Shown here piece after piece: positions 26,390 through 34,461 of a stretch of DNA of 34,461 nucleotides; the first letter of the stretch is position 1, and each line of letters begins with the position of its first letter. The notes below the pieces were generated by a model. It worked only from the letters and a program-made list of their open reading frames with translations. It did not search any database and was not told the DNA's origin. The stretch comes from Prochlorococcus sp. MIT 0701. GTDB taxonomy: Bacteria > Cyanobacteriota > Cyanobacteriia > PCC-6307 > Cyanobiaceae. The stretch covers positions 1 through 34,461 of the forward strand of contig NZ_JNBA01000015.1 in NCBI RefSeq assembly GCF_000760295.1, written 5' to 3'. A program made the position numbers and the translations under genes.

Positions 26390-27484
26390 ATGGCCTCGGC
26401 TCCGTCCCGCCGTCTCATCCTGCTGGTGGTTGGTGCCTTGCAGATCCCTTTGGTTTTGGCAGCGTTGCCGGCCAAAGCGGCAAGCGCTTTGGCGGCCTGG
26501 GCACTTGGAAACGACGGGGTGTTGCAGTTGCGTACATCAAGAGGGGCCCGTCTAGAAGCATTCTTTCAACCGGCGGATGGTGCCCAAGGAGCAAAGGTCT
26601 GGATTGATTTTCCTGGAGAATTGAGCCGCTCCCGCAGCCTGCGGGGTAGCGGGCCGGTGCGTGCGATTCGTTTGGGCAAACCAACGCCTGGATCAACTCG
26701 ACTGGTGATTGAGTTCAAACCATCAATCTCTCTGAATCCAAATCAGCTCAAGCTGGTAGGAACCTCTCCGGACCGCTGGAAGCTCAACTTCGAAGGCTTA
26801 CCGACCCGTGGGCTTCGCCGTATCGGTGAGGGAGACCTGACAGCATCAACTTTGAGCCGATGGGCTCCTGGAATCCGGATTACCCCCACACGAACGCCTA
26901 TCAATGCCTCTGGTTTGCCGAATGTCCCCCGCGGGCGCTTTAGAGTTGTCATTGACCCTGGTCATGGTGGTCCAGACCCTGGTGCTATAGGGATTCGCGG
27001 GGTGCGTGAGACGGATGTTGTTCTCGATGTTTCCCTTCAGGTGGCCCAGCTATTAGAAGCTCGAGGGGTGCAGGTCATCATGACCCGCACAGCTGATGTG
27101 GATGTGGATCTACCGCCAAGAGTAGCGATCGCCAATCGAGTAGGTGCTACTGCATTTGTAAGCATTCATGCCAATGCCATCAGCATGTCCAGACCACAGG
27201 TCAATGGAATCGAAACCTTCTATTTCTCTGATTCCCGTTCAGCCAGGTTGGCGTCTCATATCCAGCAACAGGTGCTGAACGTCTCCCCTGGGAGCCCAAA
27301 CAGAGGGGTCAGACGGGGCCGTTTCTTTGTCATCCGACGAACCACAATGCCCTCCGCCCTTGTGGAGACAGGTTTTTTAACAGGACGGCTGGATGCTCCT
27401 CGGCTGGCTTCAGCAGCCCATCGCCGCAAGTTGGCTCTGGCTATTGCTACTGGCATCCTCAACTATTTGCAGGGGGTCCGTTGA
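26390..27484 (+). CDS. amiC: N-acetylmuramoyl-L-alanine amidase with AMIN domain
   Basis: This exported zinc amidase splits peptidoglycan between MurNAc and L-Ala, typically at the septum. I choose ATG 26390 (364 aa), because a basic N-terminus and hydrophobic stretch ending at AKA-AS (about residue 30) then form a clear signal peptide; the upstream open frame lies inside the nitrilase gene. An AMIN domain (about 42-135) targets the septum. The Amidase_3 domain carries His192 (IDPGHGG), Glu207, His260 (SIHANA) and Glu326 (ALVETGF), the metal and catalytic set. The stop overlaps the murI start. Confidence 0.93.
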   Translation: MASAPSRRLILLVVGALQIPLVLAALPAKAASALAAWALGNDGVLQLRTSRGARLEAFFQPADGAQGAKVWIDFPGELSRSRSLRGSGPVRAIRLGKPTPGSTRLVIEFKPSISLNPNQLKLVGTSPDRWKLNFEGLPTRGLRRIGEGDLTASTLSRWAPGIRITPTRTPINASGLPNVPRGRFRVVIDPGHGGPDPGAIGIRGVRETDVVLDVSLQVAQLLEARGVQVIMTRTADVDVDLPPRVAIANRVGATAFVSIHANAISMSRPQVNGIETFYFSDSRSARLASHIQQQVLNVSPGSPNRGVRRGRFFVIRRTTMPSALVETGFLTGRLDAPRLASAAHRRKLALAIATGILNYLQGVR

Positions 27485-28287
27485 AGCCTCGCTTGGGATT
27501 ATTTGATAGCGGCGTGGGTGGGCTGACTGTGCTCAGGCGAGTGCTGGAGCGCCATGGGAAGGTGTCTTGCCTCTATCTCGGTGATACCGCCCGAGTCCCT
27601 TACGGAAACCGCATGCCGCATGAAATCCGAGTGATCGCCAAGGAGGTTGTCCAGTGGTTACGAGACCAGCAAGTGACTGCGGTTGTGATGGCTTGCAACA
27701 CCACGAATGCGTTGGCTTCTGATGTGGCTGAAGCGGTTGCGGGAGGGATCCCTGTAGTGAGGTTGATCGATGCAGCAGCCAACATGCTTTCGGAAGAGCG
27801 TGTGGGAGTACTGGCCACTCCTGCTGCTGCTGCATCAGGCGCATATGGCAAACAAATTGAGATCTCTCGACCAGGCACGATGGTTATTGAGCAGGGATGT
27901 CCGGCCTTTGTGCCATTGATTGAGACTGGTCAACTCAGCAGCGAGGAGCTTTATCAGGCGGCGCGTGAGTATCTGAATCCACTCTTGACTGCACAGGTGG
28001 AAGCAGTGGTTCTCGGATGCACTCACTATCCTCTTCTTGAACCAATCTTGCGACAGATTTTGCCGCACGATGTGCGCTTGATTGATCCTGCTATCGGTGT
28101 GGCGCGCGAGCTTGATCTTCTATTGGGTACCCCAACGATCCCATTGGGAACATCGCTGTCGCTTACCTCTACACGTTTCTGCGTAACTGACAACCCCGAG
28201 GGCTTTGCTACACGTGCTACGCCGTGGTTGGGTGAGCGTCCTCAAGTTGAGTTGGTTTCACTGCAATGTCCTGCCTGCGCCTCGTAA
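27481..28287 (+). CDS. murI: Glutamate racemase
   Basis: MurI makes D-glutamate for peptidoglycan. The 268-aa product starts at TTG 27481, overlapping the amidase stop (TTGA); family alignment (LGLFDSGVGGLTVLRRV at the extreme N-terminus) supports this start. The two catalytic cysteines are Cys72 in MACNTTNAL and Cys180 in LGCTHYPLL, and Asp9 is in FDSGVGG. Translational coupling to the amidase joins a cell-wall hydrolase with a precursor enzyme. Confidence 0.96.
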   Translation: MKPRLGLFDSGVGGLTVLRRVLERHGKVSCLYLGDTARVPYGNRMPHEIRVIAKEVVQWLRDQQVTAVVMACNTTNALASDVAEAVAGGIPVVRLIDAAANMLSEERVGVLATPAAAASGAYGKQIEISRPGTMVIEQGCPAFVPLIETGQLSSEELYQAAREYLNPLLTAQVEAVVLGCTHYPLLEPILRQILPHDVRLIDPAIGVARELDLLLGTPTIPLGTSLSLTSTRFCVTDNPEGFATRATPWLGERPQVELVSLQCPACAS

Positions 28288-28309
28288 GATCACTCCACCG
28301 AGGGAATCC

Positions 28310-29281
28310 ATGGCCACCGTTACTGAGCTGCTGCAGCCGGTCGAGCTGGATCTTGAGACCCTGCTCACTGATCTGCGCAGCTTGATTGGTGCCGGTCATC
28401 CCATTCTTCAGGCAGCGGCAGAGCACTTATTCAGTGCCGGTGGCAAACGCCTTCGCCCGGGCATTGTGCTGTTGATCTCAAGAGCTTTATCTGCTGATGG
28501 TGATCTCTCGGCCCGCCATCGTCGGCTGGCGGAGATTACCGAGATGATCCACACGGCTTCTCTTGTTCACGACGACGTCGTCGATGAGGCGGCCACTCGC
28601 CGAGGCGTGGCCACTGTTCATAGCCGTTTCAATCATCGCGTTGCGGTTTTGGCAGGTGATTTTCTATTCGCACAGGCCAGTTGGCATCTGGCTAATCTTG
28701 ATAACTTGGCTGTTGTCAAGCTTCTAAGTCGGGTCATCATGGACCTCGCCGATGGGGAGGTGAAGCAGGGCCTCTATCGCTATGACACCGGCCAATCATT
28801 TGCGACATATCTGGAGAAGAGCTATTGCAAGACGGCTTCTCTGATGGCTAACAGTGTGCAGGCTGCCGGCGTGCTTAGTGGTGAGAGTGTTGAGCATCAG
28901 AAATTACTGCATCACTTCGGTCGCCAGCTTGGACTCGCCTTTCAGGTTGTCGATGACATCCTCGACTTCACAGGCAGTGAACAGCAATTAGGGAAACCTG
29001 CCGCGAGTGATTTGGCCAGTGGCTATCTAACTGCACCGGCTCTCTATGCGCTAGAGGAGCATTTGGCTCTAGCTGGTCTGATTGAGCGAGAGTTCAGCGA
29101 AGAGGACGATCTTGATCAAGCCCTAGAGCTGGTGCGTAATTCGCAGGCTATTTCACGCAGCCGTCAGTTGGCTGAAGATTTTGCCAGGGAATCTCGTGAA
29201 GCCATCACTTGGCTGCCAGATTCACCTTGCCAGCGTGCATTAATGGAACTACCTGATTTTGTTTTAAGCCGTCTCTACTGA
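28310..29281 (+). CDS. sds: All-trans polyprenyl diphosphate synthase (solanesyl type)
   Basis: This 323-aa trans-prenyltransferase elongates isopentenyl units into the side chain of plastoquinone (C45). ATG 28310 is preceded by GAGGGA, a good Shine-Dalgarno; the frame is open further upstream inside murI. The first aspartate-rich motif is LVHDDVVDEA (DDVVD, 88-92) and the second FQVVDDILDF (DDILD, 215-219). GGKRLRPG (45-51) binds substrate. Chain length is not certain from sequence. It is last in the comB-to-sds run. Confidence 0.93.
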   Translation: MATVTELLQPVELDLETLLTDLRSLIGAGHPILQAAAEHLFSAGGKRLRPGIVLLISRALSADGDLSARHRRLAEITEMIHTASLVHDDVVDEAATRRGVATVHSRFNHRVAVLAGDFLFAQASWHLANLDNLAVVKLLSRVIMDLADGEVKQGLYRYDTGQSFATYLEKSYCKTASLMANSVQAAGVLSGESVEHQKLLHHFGRQLGLAFQVVDDILDFTGSEQQLGKPAASDLASGYLTAPALYALEEHLALAGLIEREFSEEDDLDQALELVRNSQAISRSRQLAEDFARESREAITWLPDSPCQRALMELPDFVLSRLY

Positions 29282-29286
29282 GCTTT

Positions 29287-29964
29287 TTAGAGTGCATCCC
29301 AGGCCTGCTGGAGATGATCAAGAACGGTTTTTAACTGAGCGATTTGACGAGGATTCTCATCTTTAAACTTGCCATCGCAATTGATGTCGGCTTCATTTTC
29401 GCTCAGCACCCAGACATGACACCCTGCGGCCAAGGCAGCCTCTGTGCCGGCCTGAGAGTCTTCCAATGCCCAACAGGCAGTCGGCTGGACCGCCAGCCGC
29501 CGTGCGGCAAGTAGATAAGGATCTGGCGCGGGTTTGCCTGCTCTAAGAGATAGATCATCGCCAAGAACTCGAGTCTGAATCAGTGCAAGCCAGGTGTGAT
29601 GGATACTTTTGAATGCCACGGCATCTGCCGTACTACTGGAGGCCATGGCCATTGGCAGCCTGTGGTCGTAGCACCAGCGCACCAGTTCCTCTGCTCCAGG
29701 CATGGCTTTGGCCTGACTGAGCAGGTGGTTTGCGATCGGCTGGCGCACAGCTAAGAGCTGTTCGATCCCTACCGGGGTGTTCAACCAGTTGTTGACCAGC
29801 TGAGCACAATCAAGCCGACGCCGACCTTTTAACATCGACAACTGACTTGTACTGAGGCTGGTAGCGAAGACAGCCGCTGCTTGAGACCAGGCCTGAGCAT
29901 GTAGAGGTTCAGTATCCAATAACACACCATCTAGGTCAAACAAGCAGGCCGCAGGGAAGGACAT
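29287..29964 (-). CDS. HAD-superfamily hydrolase (beta-phosphoglucomutase-like)
   Basis: This 225-aa protein is read from ATG 29964 (SFPAACLFDLDGVLLDTE); TTG 30006 would add 14 residues that do not fit the family. HAD motif I FDLDGVLLDTE supplies the nucleophile and acid Asp pair. Motif II is MASSSTADAV, motif III Lys is in AGKPAPDPYLLAA, and motif IV is ALEDSQAGTEAALAAG. Such enzymes dephosphorylate small sugar phosphates or isomerise beta-glucose-1-phosphate. The substrate is unknown. It converges on the polyprenyl synthase with 5 bp between stops. Confidence 0.9.
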   Translation of the reverse strand: MSFPAACLFDLDGVLLDTEPLHAQAWSQAAAVFATSLSTSQLSMLKGRRRLDCAQLVNNWLNTPVGIEQLLAVRQPIANHLLSQAKAMPGAEELVRWCYDHRLPMAMASSSTADAVAFKSIHHTWLALIQTRVLGDDLSLRAGKPAPDPYLLAARRLAVQPTACWALEDSQAGTEAALAAGCHVWVLSENEADINCDGKFKDENPRQIAQLKTVLDHLQQAWDAL

Positions 29965-30421
29965 GAACCAATGCTCACCATCTCGATTGAATTGATTAAA
30001 ACTCAATATCCAACTCAGTTATTTTCAATTGGATGCAAGTTGTCAATGGTTTAACAGGAGTTTTTTAGCCCAACTCATACTTTTAACACCTTTACTGTAA
30101 AAATGGCCCACCTAGCAAGAGAGACTGCTCATCAGTGATGAAAAGAAGCAGTCATCGCATTTTCAGCTCAAACCTGCGATTTCGAATTGAGATATAGTCT
30201 CTACTTGGCTTGCGGCTTATTGGCCCATCAGAGGACTTTGTCGTCAATCAGAGATACATGTGCTATGCAGCACAAAACCAACACTTGTCAGACAAGCCAA
30301 GCATGATGAGATGACTTAAGCAAGATAATCCTCTTACTCAAAGAAAGTTGCCATTAGAGGCATTCAACAAATCTCTAAGCTTCCACTCAACTGAAGTAGT
30401 GAATATGGCCGCCAAGCAATC

Positions 30422-30544
30422 ATGCTGCTGAGATGTTTCAACAAATTCTGGAAGCACAAGATGGCCGACCTGATGAAATTCGACACCTATGAATTATTAG
30501 CATCTAGGTCAGAGGATGAATGCATTTTTGGAGTTTATCAATAG
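30422..30544 (+). CDS. Possible 40-aa protein
   Basis: This ATG ORF has a basic N-terminal half (MLLRCFNKFWKHKMADLMK) and an acidic C-terminal half (FDTYELLASRSEDECIFGV). The asymmetry and residue choice look coding. A second in-frame ATG (30461) would give 27 aa. No good Shine-Dalgarno is seen and no family is recognised. Confidence 0.3.
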   Translation: MLLRCFNKFWKHKMADLMKFDTYELLASRSEDECIFGVYQ

Positions 30545-30665
30545 CAGGAATCAACTTAGCCGGCATCGCTTTTACAATCGACTTTACGACCTAATCACAA
30601 GTGTCATATTTAAGTAATTCCGAGTCAATGTACTGCCCGCAGAATTGGTCCATCGATGTGCTGCT

Positions 30666-30749
30666 ATGAGCATTCTTTTCACCGTTAGCATGAATGTATT
30701 TTTTATAATTACATTTGGCGGCCGGCAAGCAGATAGGAAAAGACTTTGA
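30666..30749 (+). CDS. Possible 27-aa hydrophobic peptide
   Basis: This ATG ORF (MSILFTVSMNVFFIITFGG followed by a charged tail RQADRKRL) has the architecture of a small single-pass membrane peptide with a positive C-terminus. There is no recognised family and no strong ribosome binding site, so chance cannot be excluded. Confidence 0.18.
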   Translation: MSILFTVSMNVFFIITFGGRQADRKRL

Positions 30750-30820
30750 ATTGATCATTTTACTTCGTGCATTTTATCTTATTTCAGATTTTCACCCTTT
30801 CATTTTGTACTCATTTAGAT

Positions 30821-30848
30821 ACCCCTCAGAGACTGTCGCTGATGGGGT
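30821..30848 (+). terminator. Stem-loop about 85 bp before acs, terminator-like
   Basis: ACCCC (30821-30825) pairs with GGGGT (30844-30848), extended inward by TCAG/CTGA with one bulged T and a possible inner GA/TC pair. TCGTTT follows. It could end a small transcript from the AT-rich region or act in the acs leader. The T tract is interrupted by CG, so a terminator role is uncertain. Confidence 0.35.
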
Positions 30849-30931
30849 TCGTTTAAACAAGCGTGTCACAGCGCTGTAGTCCCTGCGCTTAATCGCTTGA
30901 ATGCAGAAAATCACTGGTCATTGATTGCCTT

Positions 30932-32908
30932 ATGTCCCCTGATCCATCCGGCACCATTAAGTCAGTCCTGCAGGAGCAGCGCGTCTTTCATCCCTCCGCA
31001 GAGCTGGCCTCACAGTCGATGGTTGGCAGCCTGGAAGCCTATCGTCGGATGGCAGAGCAAGCCAAAACTGATCCTGACAGTTTCTGGGGTGAAGCTGCCC
31101 GCAGTGAGCTGGAATGGTTTGAGCCCTTTGATAGGGTTCTCGATTGGTCGAATCCTCCCTTTGCACGTTGGTTTGAAGGAGGCACGACAAATCTTTCCTT
31201 CAACTGTCTTGATCGCCATCTCAATGGCCCGAAGGCAGATAAAACAGCCCTGATCTGGGAGGGAGAGCCAGGTGATGTGCGGCGCTTCACCTATCGGGAA
31301 CTTCATGCTGAAGTGTGCAGGGCTGCCAATGCGCTGAAAGCTCTTGGCATTGGCAAAGGTGACCTGGTTGCCCTTTATATGCCAATGGTCCCAGAAGCGG
31401 CCATTGCCATGTTGGCTTGCGCCCGTATCGGAGCCCCACATTCTGTTGTCTTTGGTGGCTTTTCCGCTGAAGCCCTTAGAGATCGTTTGGTCGATGGTGA
31501 AGCCAAAGCCGTGATCACTGCTGATGGTGGTTTTCGTAAGGACAAGGCCGTTGCCTTGAAGCCAGCAGTGGATGCTGCATTGGCCGAGGGTGCCTGCCCC
31601 AGCGTGATGTCGGTGCTGGTGGTGCAACGCACGAAAGAAAGCGTGGTGATGGAACCTGGTCGGGATCAGTGGTGGCACGAGCTTGTGTCAGCTCAATCGC
31701 AAGAGTGCGCGGCGGAACCCATGGCGAGTGAAGATCGCCTGTTTGTGCTCTACACCTCTGGCTCCACTGGAAAACCAAAGGGCGTTGTGCACAGCACAGC
31801 AGGCTATAACCTCTGGGCTCACCTCACTTTCAAGTGGATCTTCGACATTCGTGACGAAGACGTCTACTGGTGCACAGCCGATGTGGGTTGGATCACTGGC
31901 CATAGCTACATTGTTTATGGGCCTCTTTCCAATGGGGCTACAACAGTGATGTATGAGGGAGCACCACGCCCATCCAAGCCTGGGGCCTTTTGGGAGCTAA
32001 TTCAGAAGCACGGGATCACGATTTTTTACACCGCACCTACGGCGATTCGGGCATTTATGAAAAGTGGTCGGGCTGTACCCGATCAATACGACATGAGCAG
32101 TCTGCGGTTGCTAGGCACCGTCGGAGAACCCATCAATCCTGAAGCCTGGATGTGGTATCGAGAGGTGATCGGTGGTGATCGTTGCCCAATTGTCGACACT
32201 TGGTGGCAAACGGAGACCGGTGGAGTGATGATCAGCCCATTGCCTGGTGCCACACCAACGAAACCAGGGTCTGCGACCCTTCCGCTACCAGGTATTGAGG
32301 CCGATGTGGTTGACGCACAAGGCGAGCCGGTAGCCGTTGACGATGGTGGCTATCTAATCGTGCGACGTCCTTGGCCAGGAATGATGCGCACCGTGCACGG
32401 AAATCCTCAACGCTTTAGAGAGAGCTATTGGGAATACTTACGCCCTAAGGATGGCAGTTTCATCTATTTCGCAGGCGATGGAGCTCGTCGAGATGGTGAT
32501 GGTTATTTCTGGGTGATGGGCAGGGTGGATGATGTGATTAACGTTTCAGGCCATCGTCTTGGCACGATGGAAATCGAATCGGCATTGGTGAGTCACCCGG
32601 CAGTGTCTGAAGCGGCAGTGGTTGGAAGGCCTGATGACCTTAAAGGTGAAGCGATCGTGGCCTTCGTCACCTTGGAGGGAAGCAGGGAAGTGAGTGATGC
32701 TTTGATTCAGGAGCTTCGTGTTCATGTGGGCAAGGAAATCGGCCCCATTGCTCGACCTGATGAGATCCGTTGCAGTGATGCCTTACCCAAGACCCGCAGC
32801 GGCAAAATTATGCGCCGAATCTTGCGGGCTTTGGCCGCTGGAGAGGAGGTCAAAGGTGATACCAGCACCCTGGAAGATCGCTCCGTGCTTGATCGGCTTA
32901 GGGCCTGA
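30932..32908 (+). CDS. acs: Acetyl-CoA synthetase (AMP-forming)
   Basis: Acs activates acetate to acetyl-CoA through acetyl-AMP. The 658-aa product matches the family length. The N-terminus [19 protein letters not shown] is typical. The AMP-binding P-loop [15 protein letters not shown] starts near residue 274, and [18 protein letters not shown] carries the adenylate-binding TWWQTE. The catalytic Lys625 is in [11 protein letters not shown], the site acetylated for control in other bacteria. The gene has a long upstream gene-poor region and ends directly against the convergent DUF1350 gene. Confidence 0.97.
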   Translation: MSPDPSGTIKSVLQEQRVFHPSAELASQSMVGSLEAYRRMAEQAKTDPDSFWGEAARSELEWFEPFDRVLDWSNPPFARWFEGGTTNLSFNCLDRHLNGPKADKTALIWEGEPGDVRRFTYRELHAEVCRAANALKALGIGKGDLVALYMPMVPEAAIAMLACARIGAPHSVVFGGFSAEALRDRLVDGEAKAVITADGGFRKDKAVALKPAVDAALAEGACPSVMSVLVVQRTKESVVMEPGRDQWWHELVSAQSQECAAEPMASEDRLFVLYTSGSTGKPKGVVHSTAGYNLWAHLTFKWIFDIRDEDVYWCTADVGWITGHSYIVYGPLSNGATTVMYEGAPRPSKPGAFWELIQKHGITIFYTAPTAIRAFMKSGRAVPDQYDMSSLRLLGTVGEPINPEAWMWYREVIGGDRCPIVDTWWQTETGGVMISPLPGATPTKPGSATLPLPGIEADVVDAQGEPVAVDDGGYLIVRRPWPGMMRTVHGNPQRFRESYWEYLRPKDGSFIYFAGDGARRDGDGYFWVMGRVDDVINVSGHRLGTMEIESALVSHPAVSEAAVVGRPDDLKGEAIVAFVTLEGSREVSDALIQELRVHVGKEIGPIARPDEIRCSDALPKTRSGKIMRRILRALAAGEEVKGDTSTLEDRSVLDRLRA

Positions 32909-33649
32909 TCACGACCTCGTTGATGGACTTGCCCAAGAGGAGATCGTTTCCACCAATTGATTCAGAGTCTCGGCCCTGGCGGAGTCATCCGCCCAGTCGC
33001 CGAGAAGGTTCTGCCGTAATCCTGCACTGGCTGGGGTGAGGTGATCGCCTGGAAGATGCAAGCTTTGTGTTGCATCTTCCACTCGCTGCTGGAGACTATG
33101 CAAAAGGCTTGGGCTCTGATCAAGGCTGTCATTCCCAAAACTCACCAATAAGTTCTGAGGTTGGTGGTAACTCTCGCGAATCAATCGCAATGTTTCATTG
33201 GGGCTTGGGCTGAATTCCGTGTAAAAACCAAGCTTTGGTGCAAGTTCGCGAAGCATGGGAATCGAACGATCAGCCGTGAAATTGTTGAAGCTCAATGCCA
33301 CCAAAGCACTGCTGTTACGACCTCCATCTGGGGCTAGAAGATGCAACTTGCAGCCAAGGCTATGGCCCAAGCGAAGTGGTGTGGGAAGCTCTCCGACTCT
33401 GGCCTCAAGTTGTTGTCGACAACGACGCAAATGTTTCCAAGCTTCATTGGCCTGAGCCTGATGGTCGAAGCCTGGCACATAGCCCCAAGCATGAACCGCC
33501 AGATTGTGGTCAGCTAAACCTTCAAGCAATCGTCGGTAGCTGAGCTGGGGGCTCGCCGCCAAATAACTGCCCCCCACCATCTCGACCAGTGCGATTGGCT
33601 GAGCTGGCCAGAGTCCCCAGACGTTGCCGAGGCGTCTCCATCTGGTCAT
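32909..33649 (-). CDS. DUF1350 protein (alpha/beta-hydrolase-like)
   Basis: This 246-aa protein of the DUF1350 family is found in cyanobacteria and plastids. I take ATG 33649, whose ATGA overlaps the peroxiredoxin stop; an 11-codon upstream extension would lie inside that gene. RWRRLGNVWGLWPAQPIALVE opens the domain. RLGHSLGCKLHLL near residue 95 has the GHSLG nucleophile-elbow pattern of alpha/beta hydrolases. FNNFTADRSIP is also typical. The enzyme activity is not established. It is translationally coupled to peroxiredoxin Q. Its stop abuts the acs stop with no gap, leaving no room for a terminator. Confidence 0.85.
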   Translation of the reverse strand: MTRWRRLGNVWGLWPAQPIALVEMVGGSYLAASPQLSYRRLLEGLADHNLAVHAWGYVPGFDHQAQANEAWKHLRRCRQQLEARVGELPTPLRLGHSLGCKLHLLAPDGGRNSSALVALSFNNFTADRSIPMLRELAPKLGFYTEFSPSPNETLRLIRESYHQPQNLLVSFGNDSLDQSPSLLHSLQQRVEDATQSLHLPGDHLTPASAGLRQNLLGDWADDSARAETLNQLVETISSWASPSTRS

Positions 33650-34107
33650 CGTTTCTTTTTGATTTCCTCCACGACGCGACATGCCTCACGCATATGAGCA
33701 GGACCATCGAGGAGATTATTAAAAATATGGCGGATTGTTCCTTGGCCATCAATCACGTAAGTAACTCGGCTTGGCAGCATCCCAAGGGTGCGAGGAACTT
33801 CAAAGGCTCGCCGCAGTGTGTTGTCCTTGTCACTCAATAATGCATAGGGCAGGCCATGTCGCTCTGCAAATTTCCGATGACTGATGTCATCGTCTCCACT
33901 AACCCCCCAGACTTCAGAACCGAGTTTCTCAAAAACTGAGTAATTGTCTCGAAAGCTACAAGCTTCAGCTGTACATCCAGGAGTGTCGTCCTTGGGATAG
34001 AAAAACAACACGAGTACTTTGCCTTTGAGAGCATTACTACGCCGCTTGTTGCCATTTTGATCGACCAGATCAATGGCAGGAGCCTTATCACCAACTTGAA
34101 GGGCCAT
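33646..34107 (-). CDS. bcp: Peroxiredoxin Q (thioredoxin-dependent peroxidase)
   Basis: This 153-aa thiol peroxidase reduces hydrogen peroxide and organic peroxides using thioredoxin. I start at ATG 34107 (MALQVGDKAPAIDLVDQNG), the normal PrxQ beginning; the longer open frame to 34203 would overlap the divergent gene at 34149. The peroxidatic Cys45 (TPGCTAEAC) and resolving Cys50 have the five-residue spacing of the PrxQ/BCP class. FFYPKDDTPGC and SDKDNTLRRAFEV are also typical. It protects a photosynthetic cell from peroxide and forms an operon with the DUF1350 gene. Confidence 0.95.
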   Translation of the reverse strand: MALQVGDKAPAIDLVDQNGNKRRSNALKGKVLVLFFYPKDDTPGCTAEACSFRDNYSVFEKLGSEVWGVSGDDDISHRKFAERHGLPYALLSDKDNTLRRAFEVPRTLGMLPSRVTYVIDGQGTIRHIFNNLLDGPAHMREACRVVEEIKKKR

Positions 34108-34148
34108 GCAGAAGCTCGCATCTATGACGCACCCTAGAGAGCCCCTTG

Positions 34149-34461
34149 ATGGGTGCGGGAGAATACAAGCAATCGATCGATGAACTCGGCGTGGGGGAAG
34201 CAAAGCAGCATCTGTTTGGAGCTGGTCAGTTGGATCTTCTCCCCGATCTCAATGCAGAAGAGGCAGTTGTCACGCCTTCAAAGGCTGTCTCTACTTCAGA
34301 GGCTGTCTCTACTTCAGAGGCTGTCTCTACTTCAGAGGCTGTCTCTACTTCAGAGGCTGTCTCTACTTCAGAGGCTGTCTCTACTTCAGAGGCTGTCTCT
34401 ACTTCAGAGGCTGTCTCTACTTCAGAGGCTGTCTCTTTACCGCAACCTCATGCACCAGTGG
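34149..34461 (+). CDS. N-terminal part of an unidentified protein with hexapeptide repeats (3' end outside window)
   Basis: ATG 34149, 41 bp from the divergent peroxiredoxin, opens a frame that stays open to the window edge. AGAGAG lies about 8 nt upstream. Residues 1-44 (beginning MGAGEYKQSIDELGVGEAKQ, then HLFGAGQLDLLPDLNAEE) are followed by KAVSTS, seven exact EAVSTS units and a last EAVSLP, then PQPHAPV. The repeats are identical at the DNA level (18-bp period). They look like a flexible linker between a short N-terminal segment and a domain beyond the window. The family is not recognised from the visible part. Confidence 0.7.
   Translation, partial: MGAGEYKQSIDELGVGEAKQHLFGAGQLDLLPDLNAEEAVVTPSKAVSTSEAVSTSEAVSTSEAVSTSEAVSTSEAVSTSEAVSTSEAVSTSEAVSLPQPHAPV
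34279..34436 (+). repeat. Perfect 18-bp tandem repeat (about nine units)
   Basis: The decamer GGCTGTCTCT recurs nine times at exact 18-bp steps from 34283 to 34427, separated by eight identical ACTTCAGA octamers. The first unit has AAG where the others have GAG. Being a multiple of three, gain or loss of units keeps the frame and only changes the number of EAVSTS hexapeptides. Confidence 0.97.

Larger units (their letters stand above)
29965..30931. other. Long AT-rich gene-poor stretch upstream of acs
   Basis: Almost 1 kb holds no recognisable gene. Two small plus-strand ORFs (30422-30544 and 30666-30749) and a hairpin (30821-30848) are listed separately. Another 7-bp inverted repeat GACTGCT/AGCAGTC spans about 30123-30152. 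No homology to tRNA, 6S, SRP, tmRNA or the Yfr1 core was noticed by eye. The acs promoter and possibly a small RNA are likely here. Confidence 0.5.

Noticed and set aside
34279..34436. Possible CRISPR array
   Set aside because: The 18-bp units are directly adjacent with no unique spacers and are in frame with an open reading frame, so this is a coding tandem repeat.
1..34461. tRNA, rRNA or known small RNA genes and mobile elements
   Set aside because: No cloverleaf T-loop patterns, ribosomal RNA segments, transposase or integrase motifs, or att-like repeats were recognised by eye. A covariance-model scan was not possible.

Overview
The window is a piece of a marine picocyanobacterial chromosome. 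It opens with the C-terminus of the photosystem II D1 protein (psbA). It also holds cyanobacterial phylloquinone genes (menD, menB), a plastoquinone-type polyprenyl synthase and UbiD decarboxylase, glycogen synthase, and several cyanobacteria/plastid-type unknown families (DUF760, DUF1350, DUF4336). Moderate GC, compact co-oriented genes, a ProcA/Nif11-type leader homologue and a type III polyketide synthase fit a low-light clade IV Prochlorococcus (MIT9313/MIT9303-like) or a close marine Synechococcus. That placement is inference from gene content.

Layout. 1-3070: psbA end with a strong terminator, then a three-gene manganese ABC importer (mntC, mntA, mntB). 3615-6578: a tight operon of a SAM methyltransferase, an FAD oxidoreductase and a type III polyketide synthase, a likely specialised-metabolite (phenolic lipid or quinone) cluster. 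6579-9408: an AT-rich island with a prohibitin-type SPFH protein, a prochlorosin-leader-like protein whose core is a membrane helix, and several very short or decayed ORFs. 9409-11608: DUF4336, DUF760 and signal peptidase I. 11659-18776: a plus-strand run of menD, menB, an L,D-transpeptidase, glgA, a membrane protein of unknown function and murF. 18803-24725: a minus-strand run of glmU, a truncated small membrane protein with its own terminator, an MnmD-like methyltransferase, aroA and ubiD. 24790-29281: a plus-strand run of comB, a nitrilase, a cell-wall amidase, murI and a polyprenyl synthase. 29287-34107: HAD phosphatase (-), acs (+), DUF1350 (-) and peroxiredoxin Q (-). The window ends inside a plus-strand gene with a perfect 18-bp tandem repeat.

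How the genes work together: murF, murI, glmU, the amidase and the L,D-transpeptidase all serve peptidoglycan. MenD/MenB, UbiD, polyprenyl synthase and AroA feed photosynthetic quinones. The Mn importer beside psbA supplies the metal of the water-oxidising cluster bound by D1. No tRNA, rRNA, CRISPR, transposase or phage gene was seen. Five gene-poor stretches (3071-3614, 6579-7157, 8525-9408, 20144-20725, 29965-30931) hold small ORFs, hairpins and gene remnants and are described individually.
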